Assembly (NCBI RefSeq): GCF_001660815.1
Contig: NZ_LYMI01000003.1
Span: forward strand, 62,001-126,000
Direction: 5' to 3'
From: Xanthomonas nasturtii
Lineage (GTDB): Bacteria > Pseudomonadota > Gammaproteobacteria > Xanthomonadales > Xanthomonadaceae
Length of the DNA: 64,000 nt
Each line of letters opens with the position of its first letter. The stretch's first letter is position 1. Shown piece by piece: positions 27,883-38,134 of the stretch. The notes beneath the pieces are model-generated. The model saw nothing but the letters and a program-made list of their open reading frames with translations. It did not search any database and was not told the DNA's origin. A program made the translations under genes and the position numbers.

Positions 27883-28165
27883 GACACCACTCCGAGGGGC
27901 GAGAGAGGGTGCCTGAGCAGGTACCCGATGCACGCATTCTGGCCGCACGTCACAGCCGTGGCCGATAGCCCATTGGTACTACCCGATGTGCACCGGCTGA
28001 ACGTCGGCTTACACTTCAGCCGCGCCACCGCCGGCCGTTAATTCCGTTTAACCCGGACACCGATCCGGTGCTGTCGTCGTCCGGACCCTGCGCGCTTGCT
28101 GAAGACAGTCATTGCGACCGCCATGGCAGGACGCCCGGCCCCTTTCCTTGCCGAAGACCATTCCT
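27883..28165. other. Divergent promoter region dctA / porin
   Basis: Gene-free stretch holding the promoters of both dctA (minus) and the OprO/P-type porin (plus). I see no convincing frame, operator or terminator; promoter boxes cannot be placed confidently in this GC-rich sequence. Confidence 0.5.
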
Positions 28166-29338
28166 ATGCGCCTCAATCTGCTTGTCCTGGCGTTGGCCAT
28201 TGCCATCGTCCCCGCCGCTGCCACTGCAGCCACCTCGATCGAAAACTGGCCGACCAAGGTCACCTTCGGTGACGGCACCGAGCTGGGCGTGACCGGCAAC
28301 TACGCCTACGACGACAACAACTTCTCCGGCGACGACCGCCTGGAAGACCGCACCGACTTCCGCCGCAAGGAATTCGGCGCCACCATCAAGAAGAAGGGCG
28401 TCTACGATGCCATGGTGTACTTCGACTTCGAAGCCAAGCTGTGGCTGGACGTGTTCTACCGCTTCGAGACCAAGGCGCTGCTGGGCCAGGACTACGGCCG
28501 CGTGCGCCTGGGCTACATGAAGGTGCCGGTGGGTCTGGAAGCGGTGCAGAGCTCGCGCGCGGGCAGCTTCATGGAACTGGGCCTGCCGGTGCAGGCGGTG
28601 TTCCAGGGCCGCCGCACCGGCGTGGAGTGGACGCTGGAGCGCCAGCAGTACCTGCTGCAGGCCGGCGCTTACGGCGGCAAGGATCTGCAGGGCGACAATC
28701 CGGGCACCACCCAGGCCGTGCATGCCGCCTGGACCCCGTTCAAGGCCGAAGGCGACGTGCTGCACCTGGGTATCGCCGGCTCGGTGGAAAACCCGCGCGG
28801 TTTCAGCGACGGCCGCGGCGTGTCGTTCAGCCCGCGCGTGCGTCTGCGTGCCCGCCCGGAAGCCGGCCTGACCGACGTGCGTCTGATCGACACCGGCACC
28901 ATCCTCGATGTGGATCACGTGATCCGTACCGGCGTGGAAGCGGTGTGGATCCATGGCCCGTTCTCGCTGCAGAGCGAAGCGCTGCGTGCCGAAGTGGCGC
29001 GTAATGCCGGCCAGCCGCACTTCATCGCCCAGGGCCAGTACGTGTACGGCACCTGGTCGCTGACCGGCGAGTCGCGCAGCTATGCCGGCGGCGTGCCGGG
29101 CAACATCAAGCCGGCGCACGACTACGGCGCAGTCGAGCTGACCGCCCGCTACAGCCGCCTGAACCTGGAAGACAACAACGTGCACGGCGGCCGCCAGCAC
29201 GACACCACCATCGGCGCCAACTGGTATCTCACCAGCCACTTCAAGTTCCAGGCCAACTACAGCTGGGTGGATTCCTCGCGCAACGGCGTACATGAAACCC
29301 CGCACGTGATGGAACTGCGTGCGCAGGTGCAGTTCTAA
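28166..29338 (+). CDS. OprO/OprP-family outer-membrane porin
   Basis: Outer-membrane beta-barrel of 390 residues with a signal peptide (MRLNLLVLALAIAIVPAAATAA). The family pattern follows: VTFGDGTELGVTGNYAYDDN, RRKEFGATIKKKGVYDAMVYFDFEAK, RVRLGYMKVPVGLEAVQSS, and the C-terminal strand ending in Phe (LRAQVQF) for barrel insertion. OprO/P proteins pass phosphate or other anions. Because the gene is divergent from dctA, entry of organic acids is a reasonable alternative substrate. The ATG at 28166 is favoured over the upstream frame because it starts the signal peptide. Confidence 0.92.
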   Translation: MRLNLLVLALAIAIVPAAATAATSIENWPTKVTFGDGTELGVTGNYAYDDNNFSGDDRLEDRTDFRRKEFGATIKKKGVYDAMVYFDFEAKLWLDVFYRFETKALLGQDYGRVRLGYMKVPVGLEAVQSSRAGSFMELGLPVQAVFQGRRTGVEWTLERQQYLLQAGAYGGKDLQGDNPGTTQAVHAAWTPFKAEGDVLHLGIAGSVENPRGFSDGRGVSFSPRVRLRARPEAGLTDVRLIDTGTILDVDHVIRTGVEAVWIHGPFSLQSEALRAEVARNAGQPHFIAQGQYVYGTWSLTGESRSYAGGVPGNIKPAHDYGAVELTARYSRLNLEDNNVHGGRQHDTTIGANWYLTSHFKFQANYSWVDSSRNGVHETPHVMELRAQVQF

Positions 29339-29452
29339 GCAGCGCTGAGGCGCTGCAGCACGCCGGCGATTCGGTCCGGCGTGCGCTGCGGTACCTGCTT
29401 GCCTTGCGCTCGGCGCGCTGCTGCCATCGCTGAGGGCAACAGATGTTCGACA

Positions 29453-29491
29453 CGGCCGCATTCCTGCACGGGTGCGGCCGTTGTCGTTTTT
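29453..29491 (+). terminator. Terminator downstream of the porin gene
   Basis: CGGCCGCA (29453-29460) pairs with TGCGGCCG (29473-29480), extended by GAC/GTC pairs, then TTGTCGTTTTT. Two further GC hairpins without T tracts lie just after the porin stop (29339-29356 and 29358-29384). Confidence 0.75.
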
Positions 29492-29560
29492 GGGCGTCTG
29501 CGCAGCGCACGGTGAGGCGATGGCTGCGCGATCCAGCGGCAGACCGCCATACTTGCAGCC

Positions 29561-32206
29561 ATGTATGCCTCGCAACGCCGCCGCCTGCTGCTCACCCTGT
29601 CCATCGTGCTGGGCGGCATGGTCGTGGCCATGTTCGCGGCCGGGCACTTCGTCGAACAAAATGCACTGCACGACGAAAGCGCCACCGTGCGCCGGCAGCT
29701 GCGCCTCTACGCGCAGGCGCTGCAGCAGCGTATCGACCGCTATCGCACGCTGCCGCAGATTCTGGCGCTGGACCCGGAGCTGCGTGCGGCCGTATCCGGC
29801 CCGCTGTCGCCAGAGCAGGTGCAGCGGCTCAATCGCAAACTCGAACGCGCCAATAACGTCACCCAGTCGTCCACGCTGACCTTGATCAACCAAGACGGCG
29901 TGGCGCTGGCGGCCAGCAACTGGCAGGCGCCGCGCAGCAACGTCGGCGTGGATTACGCCTTCCGCCCGTATTACCAGCAGGCGCTGGCCACCGGCAGCGG
30001 CAGCTTCTACGGCATCGGCATGACCACCAGCGAGCCGGGTTATTTCCTGTCGCAGGCCATCGTCGATGCTGCCGGCCAGGTGCAGGGCGTGGTGGTGATC
30101 AAGATCGCGCTGGCCGCACTGGAACGCGAATGGCTGCAGACCCCGGACATCGTGCTGGCCTCGGACGCGCACGATGTGGTGTTTCTGGCCAGCCGGCCGG
30201 AATGGCGCTACCGCATACTGGCCCCGCTCAGCCAGCGCGATCGCCGCGAGTTGCAGAGTACGCGGCAGTACGCCGACCAGGATCTGCTGCCGCTGCGGCG
30301 CCGGCTGATCGAACGGACCGGGTATGGCGGTGTCCTGGCCGACATCCACGACCCGCCGCTCGGCGCGCAGGTGCTGTGGCAGACCCTGGAAGTACCCGAA
30401 AGCGGCTGGCGCCTGCATCTGCTGCACGACACCCGCGCCAGTGCCGCCGCCGGGCGCGCAGCGGCAATTGCCGCCGCCGGTGCATGGCTGGCGCTGGCGT
30501 TGTTGTGGTTGTTCGTGCAGCAACGGCGGCGGCTGTCGGCACTGCGCCAGCGCAGCCGGCATGAGCTGGAAACGCTGCTGCAACAACATGCCGAAGAACT
30601 GCGCACCGCGCAGGACGGCGTGGTCACCGCCGCGCAGCAGGCCAATGCCGGCCTGAGCCGCAGCCTGGAACATTTGCCGCAGGGCGTGGTGGTGATCGAC
30701 GAGGCGCTCAATCTGGTGGCGTGGAATTCGCGCTATGTGGAGCTGTTCCGCTTCCCGCCGGAACTGCTCAAGATCGGCCGCCCGATCGAAGACCTGTTCC
30801 GCTTCAACGCACGCCGCGGCCTGCTCGGGCCGGGGCCGATCGAAGCGGCGATCGAACGCCGCTTGAACCATTTGCGCAGCGGCAAACCGCATATGCGCGA
30901 GAGCGAAAAAGAAGACGGCACCGTGCTGGAGATCCGCGGCAACCCGCTGCCCGATGGCGGCTTTGTCACCAGCTATGCCGACATCACCAGCTACAAGAAT
31001 GCCGCACGCGAATTGCGTTCGCTGGCCGATGCACTGGAACACCGCGTAGCCGAGCGCACCCGCGACCTGGCGGCAGCCAAACGCGAGGCCGAAAGCGCCA
31101 ACCGCTACAAGACCCGCTTCGTCGCCTCGGCAGTGCACGACCTGCTGCAGCCGCTCAACGCCGCGCGCATGTTCGTCTCGGTGTTGCGCGGGCAAGTGCA
31201 CGAGGCTGGCAGCGCGCGCGTGGTCGACAACATCGACGGTGCGCTGGCTGCACAGGACGCCATCCTCAACAGCTTGCTCGACATCTCGCGGCTGGAAGCC
31301 GGCAGCCTGAAGACCCAGGTACGCGACTTTGCGCTGGCGCCCTTGCTGGAAACCCTGGCGCGCGAATTCGGCATCCTGGCCGAAGACCGTGGCCTGACGC
31401 TGGAATGGGTACCCACCTCGGCGGTGGTGTTGAGCGATGAAAACCTGCTGCGCCGCATCCTGCAGAACTTTCTTTCCAACGCAATCCGTTACACCCCGCG
31501 CGGACGCGTGCTGATCGGCTGCCGTCGTCGCGGCGGCTGGCTACGTATTGAAGTGCACGACCAGGGGCCCGGCATTCCCGACGCCTTGCAGCACGAAATC
31601 TTCGAAGAATTCCGCCGCCTGGACGACGGCGTGGCCAACGACCGCGGCGCGGGCCTGGGCCTGGCCATCGTCGAACGTATCGGCCGCCTGCTCGGCCACC
31701 GCATCGGGCTACGCTCCACGCTGGGGCGTGGCAGCGTATTTTCGGTGACCGTGCCGCTGGGCGAACGCGCCGCCATCGCACGGCAATTGCCAGCGCCTGC
31801 CAGCACCGCCGAACACGGCAACGACCCCATCCTGCACGGCTGCCGCGTGTGGTGCGTGGACGACGAGCCGCTGGTTTGCGAGGCCACCCGCACGCTGCTG
31901 GAGCGCTGGGAATGCCGCGTGGATTTTGCCGGCGGCCCCGACGAGGCATTGAGCGCTGCCAATGCCGACGAGGTGCCGGAATTGCTGTTGCTGGATGTAC
32001 GCATGGGCGCGCATTACGGCCCCATGCTGCTGCCCCAGCTGGTGGAACGCTGGCAACGCGAACCGCGCGTGATTTTGGTCACCGCAGAGCCCGACCCTGC
32101 ATTGCGCGAACATGCGCTGGATCTGGGTTGGGGATTCCTGTCCAAACCGGTGCGCCCACCTGCCCTGCGTGCCCTGGTGACGCAGATGCTGATGCGGCGC
32201 GGGTGA
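29561..32206 (+). CDS. Hybrid sensor histidine kinase with DctB-like periplasmic domain
   Basis: Inner-membrane sensor of 881 residues. It has a first membrane segment (about 9-27), a periplasmic PDC/Cache-type domain (NNVTQSSTLTLINQDG, VDYAFRPYYQQAL, GYFLSQAIVD) as in DctB, and a second membrane segment (about 305-325). Then come a PAS domain, a coiled coil, an H-box with His526 (SAVHDLLQPLNAAR), an ATPase domain (DENLLRRILQNFLSNAIRY, GPGIP, RGAGLGLAI) and a C-terminal receiver with Asp812 (LLLDVRMG). The PDC fold and the nearby dctA and porin suggest sensing of C4-dicarboxylates. The LuxR-type regulator at 34791 is a likely partner, now separated by a decayed patch. Confidence 0.93.
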   Translation: MYASQRRRLLLTLSIVLGGMVVAMFAAGHFVEQNALHDESATVRRQLRLYAQALQQRIDRYRTLPQILALDPELRAAVSGPLSPEQVQRLNRKLERANNVTQSSTLTLINQDGVALAASNWQAPRSNVGVDYAFRPYYQQALATGSGSFYGIGMTTSEPGYFLSQAIVDAAGQVQGVVVIKIALAALEREWLQTPDIVLASDAHDVVFLASRPEWRYRILAPLSQRDRRELQSTRQYADQDLLPLRRRLIERTGYGGVLADIHDPPLGAQVLWQTLEVPESGWRLHLLHDTRASAAAGRAAAIAAAGAWLALALLWLFVQQRRRLSALRQRSRHELETLLQQHAEELRTAQDGVVTAAQQANAGLSRSLEHLPQGVVVIDEALNLVAWNSRYVELFRFPPELLKIGRPIEDLFRFNARRGLLGPGPIEAAIERRLNHLRSGKPHMRESEKEDGTVLEIRGNPLPDGGFVTSYADITSYKNAARELRSLADALEHRVAERTRDLAAAKREAESANRYKTRFVASAVHDLLQPLNAARMFVSVLRGQVHEAGSARVVDNIDGALAAQDAILNSLLDISRLEAGSLKTQVRDFALAPLLETLAREFGILAEDRGLTLEWVPTSAVVLSDENLLRRILQNFLSNAIRYTPRGRVLIGCRRRGGWLRIEVHDQGPGIPDALQHEIFEEFRRLDDGVANDRGAGLGLAIVERIGRLLGHRIGLRSTLGRGSVFSVTVPLGERAAIARQLPAPASTAEHGNDPILHGCRVWCVDDEPLVCEATRTLLERWECRVDFAGGPDEALSAANADEVPELLLLDVRMGAHYGPMLLPQLVERWQREPRVILVTAEPDPALREHALDLGWGFLSKPVRPPALRALVTQMLMRRG

Positions 32207-32334
32207 TGCCGCGTGCCATGTGCCGAAGCACGTGGCGTCAAAGCACATGGCGTCGAAATGCTGCATTGCCTGGGTTTCAAAATTTTGGCTTTTTCACTGT
32301 GGAAATAGCGAAATAACCGTGGTTTTTCTGATGG

Positions 32335-33183
32335 TTGCTATGCCGGCATTTGCTGTTACCCGTTGCGATACAGATGGCCGCGCTGTTGTCTGCAGGCTGC
32401 GCGGCAAGCCTGCCCGCGCAGGCGACAACGCCTGCGGCTGGCGTGCAGCCCTCCGGGCCGATCCGTGCGGACATGAACCCCTACACCGTGCAACGCTTGG
32501 ACACGGTGCTGGGCCAGGTCTCCCGGCATCGCGGCCTGAGCCCGGGACATCTGATCAAGCGCATCTCTGCACTGTTTCTCGACACGCCGTACCAGGCCAA
32601 CATGCTGCAAGGCTCTGCGACCACACCGGAAAAACTGATCATCGACTTCACCGGCCTGGATTGCTTCACCTATCTGGGCTACGTCGAAGCGGCCCGCAGG
32701 GCGTCTTCGCAGCAGGATTTCGTCGATCGGCTGGTGCTGACCCGCTACGTCGATGGCATCGTCGGCTTTCCCTATCGCAAGCATTTCTTTTCGGATTGGG
32801 TGGCCCGCCCCTATGAGCTGGCCGACGACATCACCGCCTCAATCAGCCCCAACGCGGTCAGCGTGGACAAGGCGCTGAATCTGAAAGCCGATGGCAGCAA
32901 CCTGCCCGGGTTGCCGGTGGTGCAGCGGACCATCACCTATATCCCGGTGGCTGCGGTGGACAGCAATGTCGTGGGTCAGCTGCGCACCGGCGACTATGTC
33001 GGCAGGTACTCGCCTGCGGACGGGCTGGATGTCAGCCATGTCGGCATCTTCAGCATGACCGACGCCGGCCCGGTGCTGCGCAACGCCTCCTCACGACCGG
33101 AAAACAACAAGGTCGTCGACTCGCCGTTCATGGAGTACGTCGCCAGAACAGCCGGCATCGTGGTCTATCGGCCCAAGCCCTGA
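32335..33183 (+). CDS. DUF1460 lipoprotein, NlpC/P60-like amidase
   Basis: About 282 residues, exported and lipidated (LLSAGC lipobox). DUF1460 proteins have the papain-like NlpC/P60 fold and resemble N-acetylmuramoyl-L-alanine amidases. The likely catalytic cysteine is Cys110 (DFTGLDCFTYLGYVEA) and the histidine His235 (LDVSHVGIFSM). The start is uncertain. The TTG at 32335 gives a full signal peptide, while the ATG at 32374 leaves only eight residues before the cysteine. No ribosome site is clear. It probably trims cell-wall peptides. Its neighbours give no further clue. Confidence 0.86.
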   Translation: MLCRHLLLPVAIQMAALLSAGCAASLPAQATTPAAGVQPSGPIRADMNPYTVQRLDTVLGQVSRHRGLSPGHLIKRISALFLDTPYQANMLQGSATTPEKLIIDFTGLDCFTYLGYVEAARRASSQQDFVDRLVLTRYVDGIVGFPYRKHFFSDWVARPYELADDITASISPNAVSVDKALNLKADGSNLPGLPVVQRTITYIPVAAVDSNVVGQLRTGDYVGRYSPADGLDVSHVGIFSMTDAGPVLRNASSRPENNKVVDSPFMEYVARTAGIVVYRPKP

Positions 33184-33224
33184 CCTCGACACGCGCGCAG
33201 AGCGCAGGCATACCTGTTGGCTTG

Positions 33225-34295
<1,071 letters not shown>

Positions 34296-34311
34296 TCACC
34301 ACGGCGCAACC

Positions 34312-34790
34312 ATGACCAGACCCACAGCCATCGCGGCGGCAGCGCTGCTGGTCGCCGCAGCGTTCGCAGGCAACGCCGTTGCCATGTCGAAGGACGCTGC
34401 ATCCGCACAGGCCTGTGCGGAGCAGCCGGTACACGTGTGCAACCAGCGCATTGTCGAAGCGAAGTTTGCGCAGTGGCAGGCCGGCGGCAGCGACTTCTTT
34501 CAGACGCTGCTGTCGCCCGAGGTGGTGTGGACCATCGAAGGCTCCGGCCCAAGCGCAGGCAGCTTGCGCGGCCGCGCTGCATTGATCGCCACTGCAGTCC
34601 GCCCGCTCGCTGGCCGAGCGCCTGGCCCCGCCACTGCGCCCGGTGCAACAACGCATCTGGGCCGATGGCGAGCATGTCATCGTGCAGTGGGAGGGCGTGG
34701 CCACGCTGCGCGACGGCAGGTGCACTAGCTGCGTGCGCTGTGGACCATGTGTGGTGCGGCTGCAGGCCGCAACCCGCAGCGCACGTGCAA
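34312..34790 (+). pseudogene. Exported NTF2/SnoaL-like gene, frameshifted
   Basis: It starts with a signal peptide (TRPTAIAAAALLVAAAFAGNAVA) and then shows an NTF2-like fold start (IVEAKFAQWQAGGSDFFQTLLSPEVVWTIEGSGP). At about 34595 the frame breaks. The family continuation (SLAERLAPPLRPVQQRIWADG, HVIVQWEGVATLRDGR) reads in the next frame, and the expected last strand is missing after DGRCTS. The gene lies just behind the aldo/keto reductase fragment. The product is unlikely to be functional. Confidence 0.75.
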
Positions 34791-35429
34791 TCAACCCTCG
34801 CCTTCCGGCTCCAGCGCCTTGACCAGCACTGCCGCCTGCGTGCGGCTGTAGCAGTCGAGCTTTTTCAGGATCGCGGTGACGTGCACCTTGACGGTGTTTT
34901 CGGCCAGGCCCAGTTCGTGCGCAATCTGCTTGTTGAGTAGCCCATCGGCCAGGCTCAGCAGCACGCGGAACTGTTGCGGGGTGAGCTGGGCGAGCTTGGA
35001 GGCCAGTTGCGCGTCGGCCTCCGAGCGTTCGGCGGTCATCGGCGGGAACCAGGTGCCGCCTTCCAGCACGCTGGCCACCGCGGTGCCGATCGATTCGGCC
35101 GGGGTGGATTTGGGAATGAAACCGGCCGCGCCGAACTGCTGCGCACGCCGGATCACACGCGGATGATCGTTGGACGAGATCACCACCACCGGGATGTCCG
35201 GGTGCTCGCCACGCACATGCAGCAGCGCCGAAAAACCGCGTGCGCCCGGCATCGCCAGATCCAGCAGCACCAGTTCGGCCTGCGGGTGCGAACGCAGCAT
35301 CGCGCTCAAGGTAGCGGCGCTGGAAGCTTCCACCACATTGGCCTGCGGCAGGGTCTGCTGCAGCACGTGGATCACGGCGGCGCGGAACAGCGGGTGGTCG
35401 TCGGCGACGAGAATGGTGAGATCGGCCAT
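34791..35429 (-). CDS. NarL/FixJ-type response regulator
   Basis: Cytoplasmic DNA-binding regulator of 212 residues. The receiver domain has the acidic pair (VADDHPLFRAA), the phospho-Asp in LVLLDLAMPGARG, and the Lys in GFIPKSTPAESI. The C-terminal LuxR-type HTH reads LTPQQFRVLLSLADGLLNKQIAHELGLAENTVKVHVTAILKKL. The start at 35429 (MADLTIL) is chosen; a longer frame to 35447 is not conserved. No kinase gene is adjacent. The hybrid kinase at 29561 has a receiver typical of kinases that pair with such regulators and is the best partner candidate. Confidence 0.94.
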   Translation of the reverse strand: MADLTILVADDHPLFRAAVIHVLQQTLPQANVVEASSAATLSAMLRSHPQAELVLLDLAMPGARGFSALLHVRGEHPDIPVVVISSNDHPRVIRRAQQFGAAGFIPKSTPAESIGTAVASVLEGGTWFPPMTAERSEADAQLASKLAQLTPQQFRVLLSLADGLLNKQIAHELGLAENTVKVHVTAILKKLDCYSRTQAAVLVKALEPEGEG

Positions 35430-35466
35430 ACACCAAGTCTGGCACATGGCCGCCGCCGCTGCCTTG

Positions 35467-35707
35467 CCCTAGCGCGTGCGATGTACCTTGAGGTGAGTGC
35501 GAAGCGTCCTGTGGCGCGTCGAGGCAAGGCGCGCAACGCGGTATCGGCGCGCCACAGGGCGCTTCCCGGAGGGTTGGCCGTCAGCGGCACGGAGCGCGCG
35601 CCGCGCGGCTTGCCTTGGCACAAGACAAGCCGCGCCACACAGCACCCGCTGCGCACCGCTGACGGCCAACGCACCTCATCTCAACGTGCACCACACGCCC
35701 TAGCGCG
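35467..35707. mobile_element. MITE-like element with imperfect terminal inverted repeats
   Basis: The ends (about 35469-35500 and 35671-35703) are imperfect complements about 32 bp long, and both are bordered by CCCTAGCGCG in direct orientation. Inside are further dyads: GAAGCGTCCTGTGGCGCG with CGCGCCACAGGGCGCTTC, the exact 15-mer GTTGGCCGTCAGCGG with CCGCTGACGGCCAAC, and GCGCGGCTTG with CAAGCCGCGC. No protein is encoded. The right end overlaps the stop codon of the solute-binding protein gene. I interpret it as a non-autonomous element. Confidence 0.6.
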
Positions 35708-36752
35708 GCGGCTGCGTGCTCGCGCGCCAGGCATCCAGAAACTGACGGCGTTTGAGCTTGTCCAGGTACACCAACAGGCCGGGGCCGAGCGGGATCGGGC
35801 GGAACGGCGGCTGCGCGGAGCCGCCGCGGCCGCCGGCCGCCGGCAGGATCGGCATCAGCCGGGCCTCGCGCGAGAGCACCTGCTGGCCGCGCGGCGAGAG
35901 CAGATAGTCGAGGAACCTGCGTGCTTCCGGTGCATGCGGCGCCGTCTTGGGGATCACTGCGGTGCGCAATGCCACCAGCGTGTAGTCCTGCGGCTGCACG
36001 ATGCCCAGCGGCGCGCCGGCATCGATGCGGGTCTGCGCATAGGAGCCGAGCACGTTATAGGCCAGCAGCAACTCGCCACGGCTGACGCGGTCGAGCAAGG
36101 TGCCGGTGCGCTCTTCCAGCGCCACCCGGTTGGCCCCCAGCGCTGCCAGCAGCGCACCGGCAATGCTGCCCACCTGCCCGTCCTGGGTGGCGAACAGGTA
36201 GCCCACGCCGCTGCGTTCCACATCGTAAGTGCCCACCTTGCCGCGCAGCGGTGCATCGGGCGCGCGCAACAGGGCCAGCAATTGCCGGCGGGTGCGCGGC
36301 ACGCGGGCGGCATCCAGCTTGCGCGTGTTGTAGACGATGGCCACCGGCTCGTAGCTGATGCCGAACACTTCGTGCCGCCACTGCGCCCACGCCGGCAGCG
36401 CTTCGGTCTGCGCGGAACGATGCGCCAGCGCATGGCCATCGTTCACCAGCTTGGTCTGCAGATCCATGCTGGCGCTGATCAGCATGTCGGCAACCGGTGC
36501 GCCCTTGCCCGGATGCAGATAGCGCGCGTAGATGTCCCAGGCAATCACGTCTTCGTAGATCACCTCGGTGCCTGGATGCAGGCGTTGATAATCCTGGATG
36601 ACTGCGCCGAACACTTCCAGATCGGTGGAGCCCTGCACGCGCAATTGCGCATGCACCGGGCCCTGCGCAGGGAAGCGCCGCACGTCGCCGGGCGCCGCAC
36701 AGGCGATTCCGTGGATCAGCAGCAACACCAGCACCCACATCAGCCGCATCAC
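35700..36752 (-). CDS. Periplasmic solute-binding protein of the citrate locus
   Basis: Exported binding protein of 350 residues with a signal peptide (MMRLMWVLVLLLIHGIACAA). It is a family 1-type solute-binding fold of the iron/anion subgroup (VQGSTDLEVFGAVIQDYQRLHPGTEVIYED, ISYEPVAIVYNTRKL, LVALRTAVIPKTAPHAPEARRFLDYLLSPRGQ). It overlaps tctE by 4 bp (ATGA, 36749-36752), so the two are translationally coupled. No permease or ATPase gene is near. It may therefore present ligand to TctE rather than serve a transporter; this is inference. Its stop codon lies within the end of the MITE-like element. Confidence 0.9.
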   Translation of the reverse strand: MMRLMWVLVLLLIHGIACAAPGDVRRFPAQGPVHAQLRVQGSTDLEVFGAVIQDYQRLHPGTEVIYEDVIAWDIYARYLHPGKGAPVADMLISASMDLQTKLVNDGHALAHRSAQTEALPAWAQWRHEVFGISYEPVAIVYNTRKLDAARVPRTRRQLLALLRAPDAPLRGKVGTYDVERSGVGYLFATQDGQVGSIAGALLAALGANRVALEERTGTLLDRVSRGELLLAYNVLGSYAQTRIDAGAPLGIVQPQDYTLVALRTAVIPKTAPHAPEARRFLDYLLSPRGQQVLSREARLMPILPAAGGRGGSAQPPFRPIPLGPGLLVYLDKLKRRQFLDAWRASTQPPR

Positions 36753-38134
36753 GCGCTTCCTCCAGGAAAATGCAACGAAGCGATCAGCCCGCCGCCGATG
36801 CGGTTGGCCAGATCGATACGCCCGCCATGCGCTTCCACCACGCGCTTGACGATGGCCAACCCCAGCCCGGCGCCGCCGGCCGGCGCGTCGGGCCCACGCA
36901 CGAACCGTTCGAACACACGTTCGGCCTCGGCGGCCGGAATGCCGGGGCCGTGATCGGCAATGGTGAGTACGTGCTGGTTGCCGTCGCTGGTGAGCGCCAC
37001 CTGCAGCGGTGCACCGGCAGCGTACTTGCAGGCGTTATCGATCAGGTTTTTCAGCGCTTCGCGCAGCAGCAAGGCATCGCCACGCAGCAACGCCGGTTGC
37101 GGGTCGATGGCCAGTTGCACGCGCGGTGCGCCTTCGCTGCGCGGCAACGCTTCGTGCAAGGCCTGGTGCAACACCTCGGCCAGATCCACGGTGGCAAAGC
37201 GCTGCAGATTGGCGCGATGGATCACACTGGCATCGCTGAGCAACTGGTTGAGCAGCCGGCTCATATGGCTGGCATTGCGTTCGATCGCCACCAGGCTGCG
37301 TTGCATCTCGCGCGGGTCGTCGTCGTCCATCGCCAGCTGCGCCTGCGCGCGCAAGGCTGCCAGCGGTGTGCGCATCTGGTGCGCGGCTTCGGCCATGAAT
37401 GCGCGCAAGGTTTCGTTGCTGGACGACAGCCGCGCCATGAAGCGATTGAGCGCGGTCACCATCAACTGCATTTCCTGCGGCGCCGGTACGCTGAGCGGTT
37501 TCAGCTCGGACGGTTCGCGCCGCGACAGATCACGCTCGATGCGCTGCAACGGCCGCAACGCGCGGTACACCCCCAGCCATACCAGGCCCAGCGCCAGCAG
37601 CGACAGCACGCCGATCGCCACCAGGGCGTTGAGCACCACATCGCGCGCCACCGCATCGCGCGCACGCCGGGTCTGGCCTACCTGCACGCGCACCTCGCCC
37701 TGCCCGGATGCCGATGCCACCCGGTGCATCACCACCGCAAAGCGCACCGGCTCGCCGCTGTACTGCGCATCGAACAACAACGGCCGCTCGTCGCGCGGCG
37801 AGCGCGGCGGCAGCGGCAGCGTCTCTTCGCCGGTGATCGTACGGCCCTGCGCATCGAACACGCGATAGAACACGCGGTCTTCCGGCGCCATGCCGAGCAG
37901 ATCCAGCGAGGCGTAGGGCAGATCCACCTGCCAGTCGCCACCGACCAGGGCCACGCTATCGATGATCGACAAGGCCGAGGAGACCAGCAGATGATCGTAA
38001 GAGCGATTGGCCGCGCGTTCGCCGTAATCGCGTGCGGCAAAGAACAGCACCACCGCACCCAGCAGCGACAGGCTGCCCAGATACAGCAGCAAGGTGCGCC
38101 GGATCGACGGCGCCACCGTCAGCGGCTCAGCCAT
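36749..38134 (-). CDS. tctE: Sensor histidine kinase TctE-like
   Basis: Inner-membrane sensor of 461 residues: first membrane segment (TLLLYLGSLSLLGAVVLFFAA), a periplasmic domain of about 140 residues, a second membrane segment (VLNALVAIGVLSLLALGLVWL), a HAMP-like linker, an H-box (FMAEAAHQMRTPLAALRAQ) and an ATPase domain (LREALKNLIDNACKYA, GPGIP, GAGLGLAIVKRV). The periplasmic and TM-H-box arrangement matches TctE, the citrate/tricarboxylate kinase. It overlaps the regulator gene by 8 bp and the binding protein gene by 4 bp. The adjoining porin and CitMHS carrier support citrate as signal. Confidence 0.92.
   Translation of the reverse strand: MAEPLTVAPSIRRTLLLYLGSLSLLGAVVLFFAARDYGERAANRSYDHLLVSSALSIIDSVALVGGDWQVDLPYASLDLLGMAPEDRVFYRVFDAQGRTITGEETLPLPPRSPRDERPLLFDAQYSGEPVRFAVVMHRVASASGQGEVRVQVGQTRRARDAVARDVVLNALVAIGVLSLLALGLVWLGVYRALRPLQRIERDLSRREPSELKPLSVPAPQEMQLMVTALNRFMARLSSSNETLRAFMAEAAHQMRTPLAALRAQAQLAMDDDDPREMQRSLVAIERNASHMSRLLNQLLSDASVIHRANLQRFATVDLAEVLHQALHEALPRSEGAPRVQLAIDPQPALLRGDALLLREALKNLIDNACKYAAGAPLQVALTSDGNQHVLTIADHGPGIPAAEAERVFERFVRGPDAPAGGAGLGLAIVKRVVEAHGGRIDLANRIGGGLIASLHFPGGSA

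Noticed and set aside
28109-31201. 1030-codon minus-strand open frame opposite the porin and hybrid kinase genes
   Set aside because: It spans two recognised genes and their spacer and has no domain; it is a product of high GC at third codon positions.
35478-35700. Small frames inside the MITE-like element as genes
   Set aside because: They only reflect palindromic GC-rich sequence and have no ribosome sites or family features.
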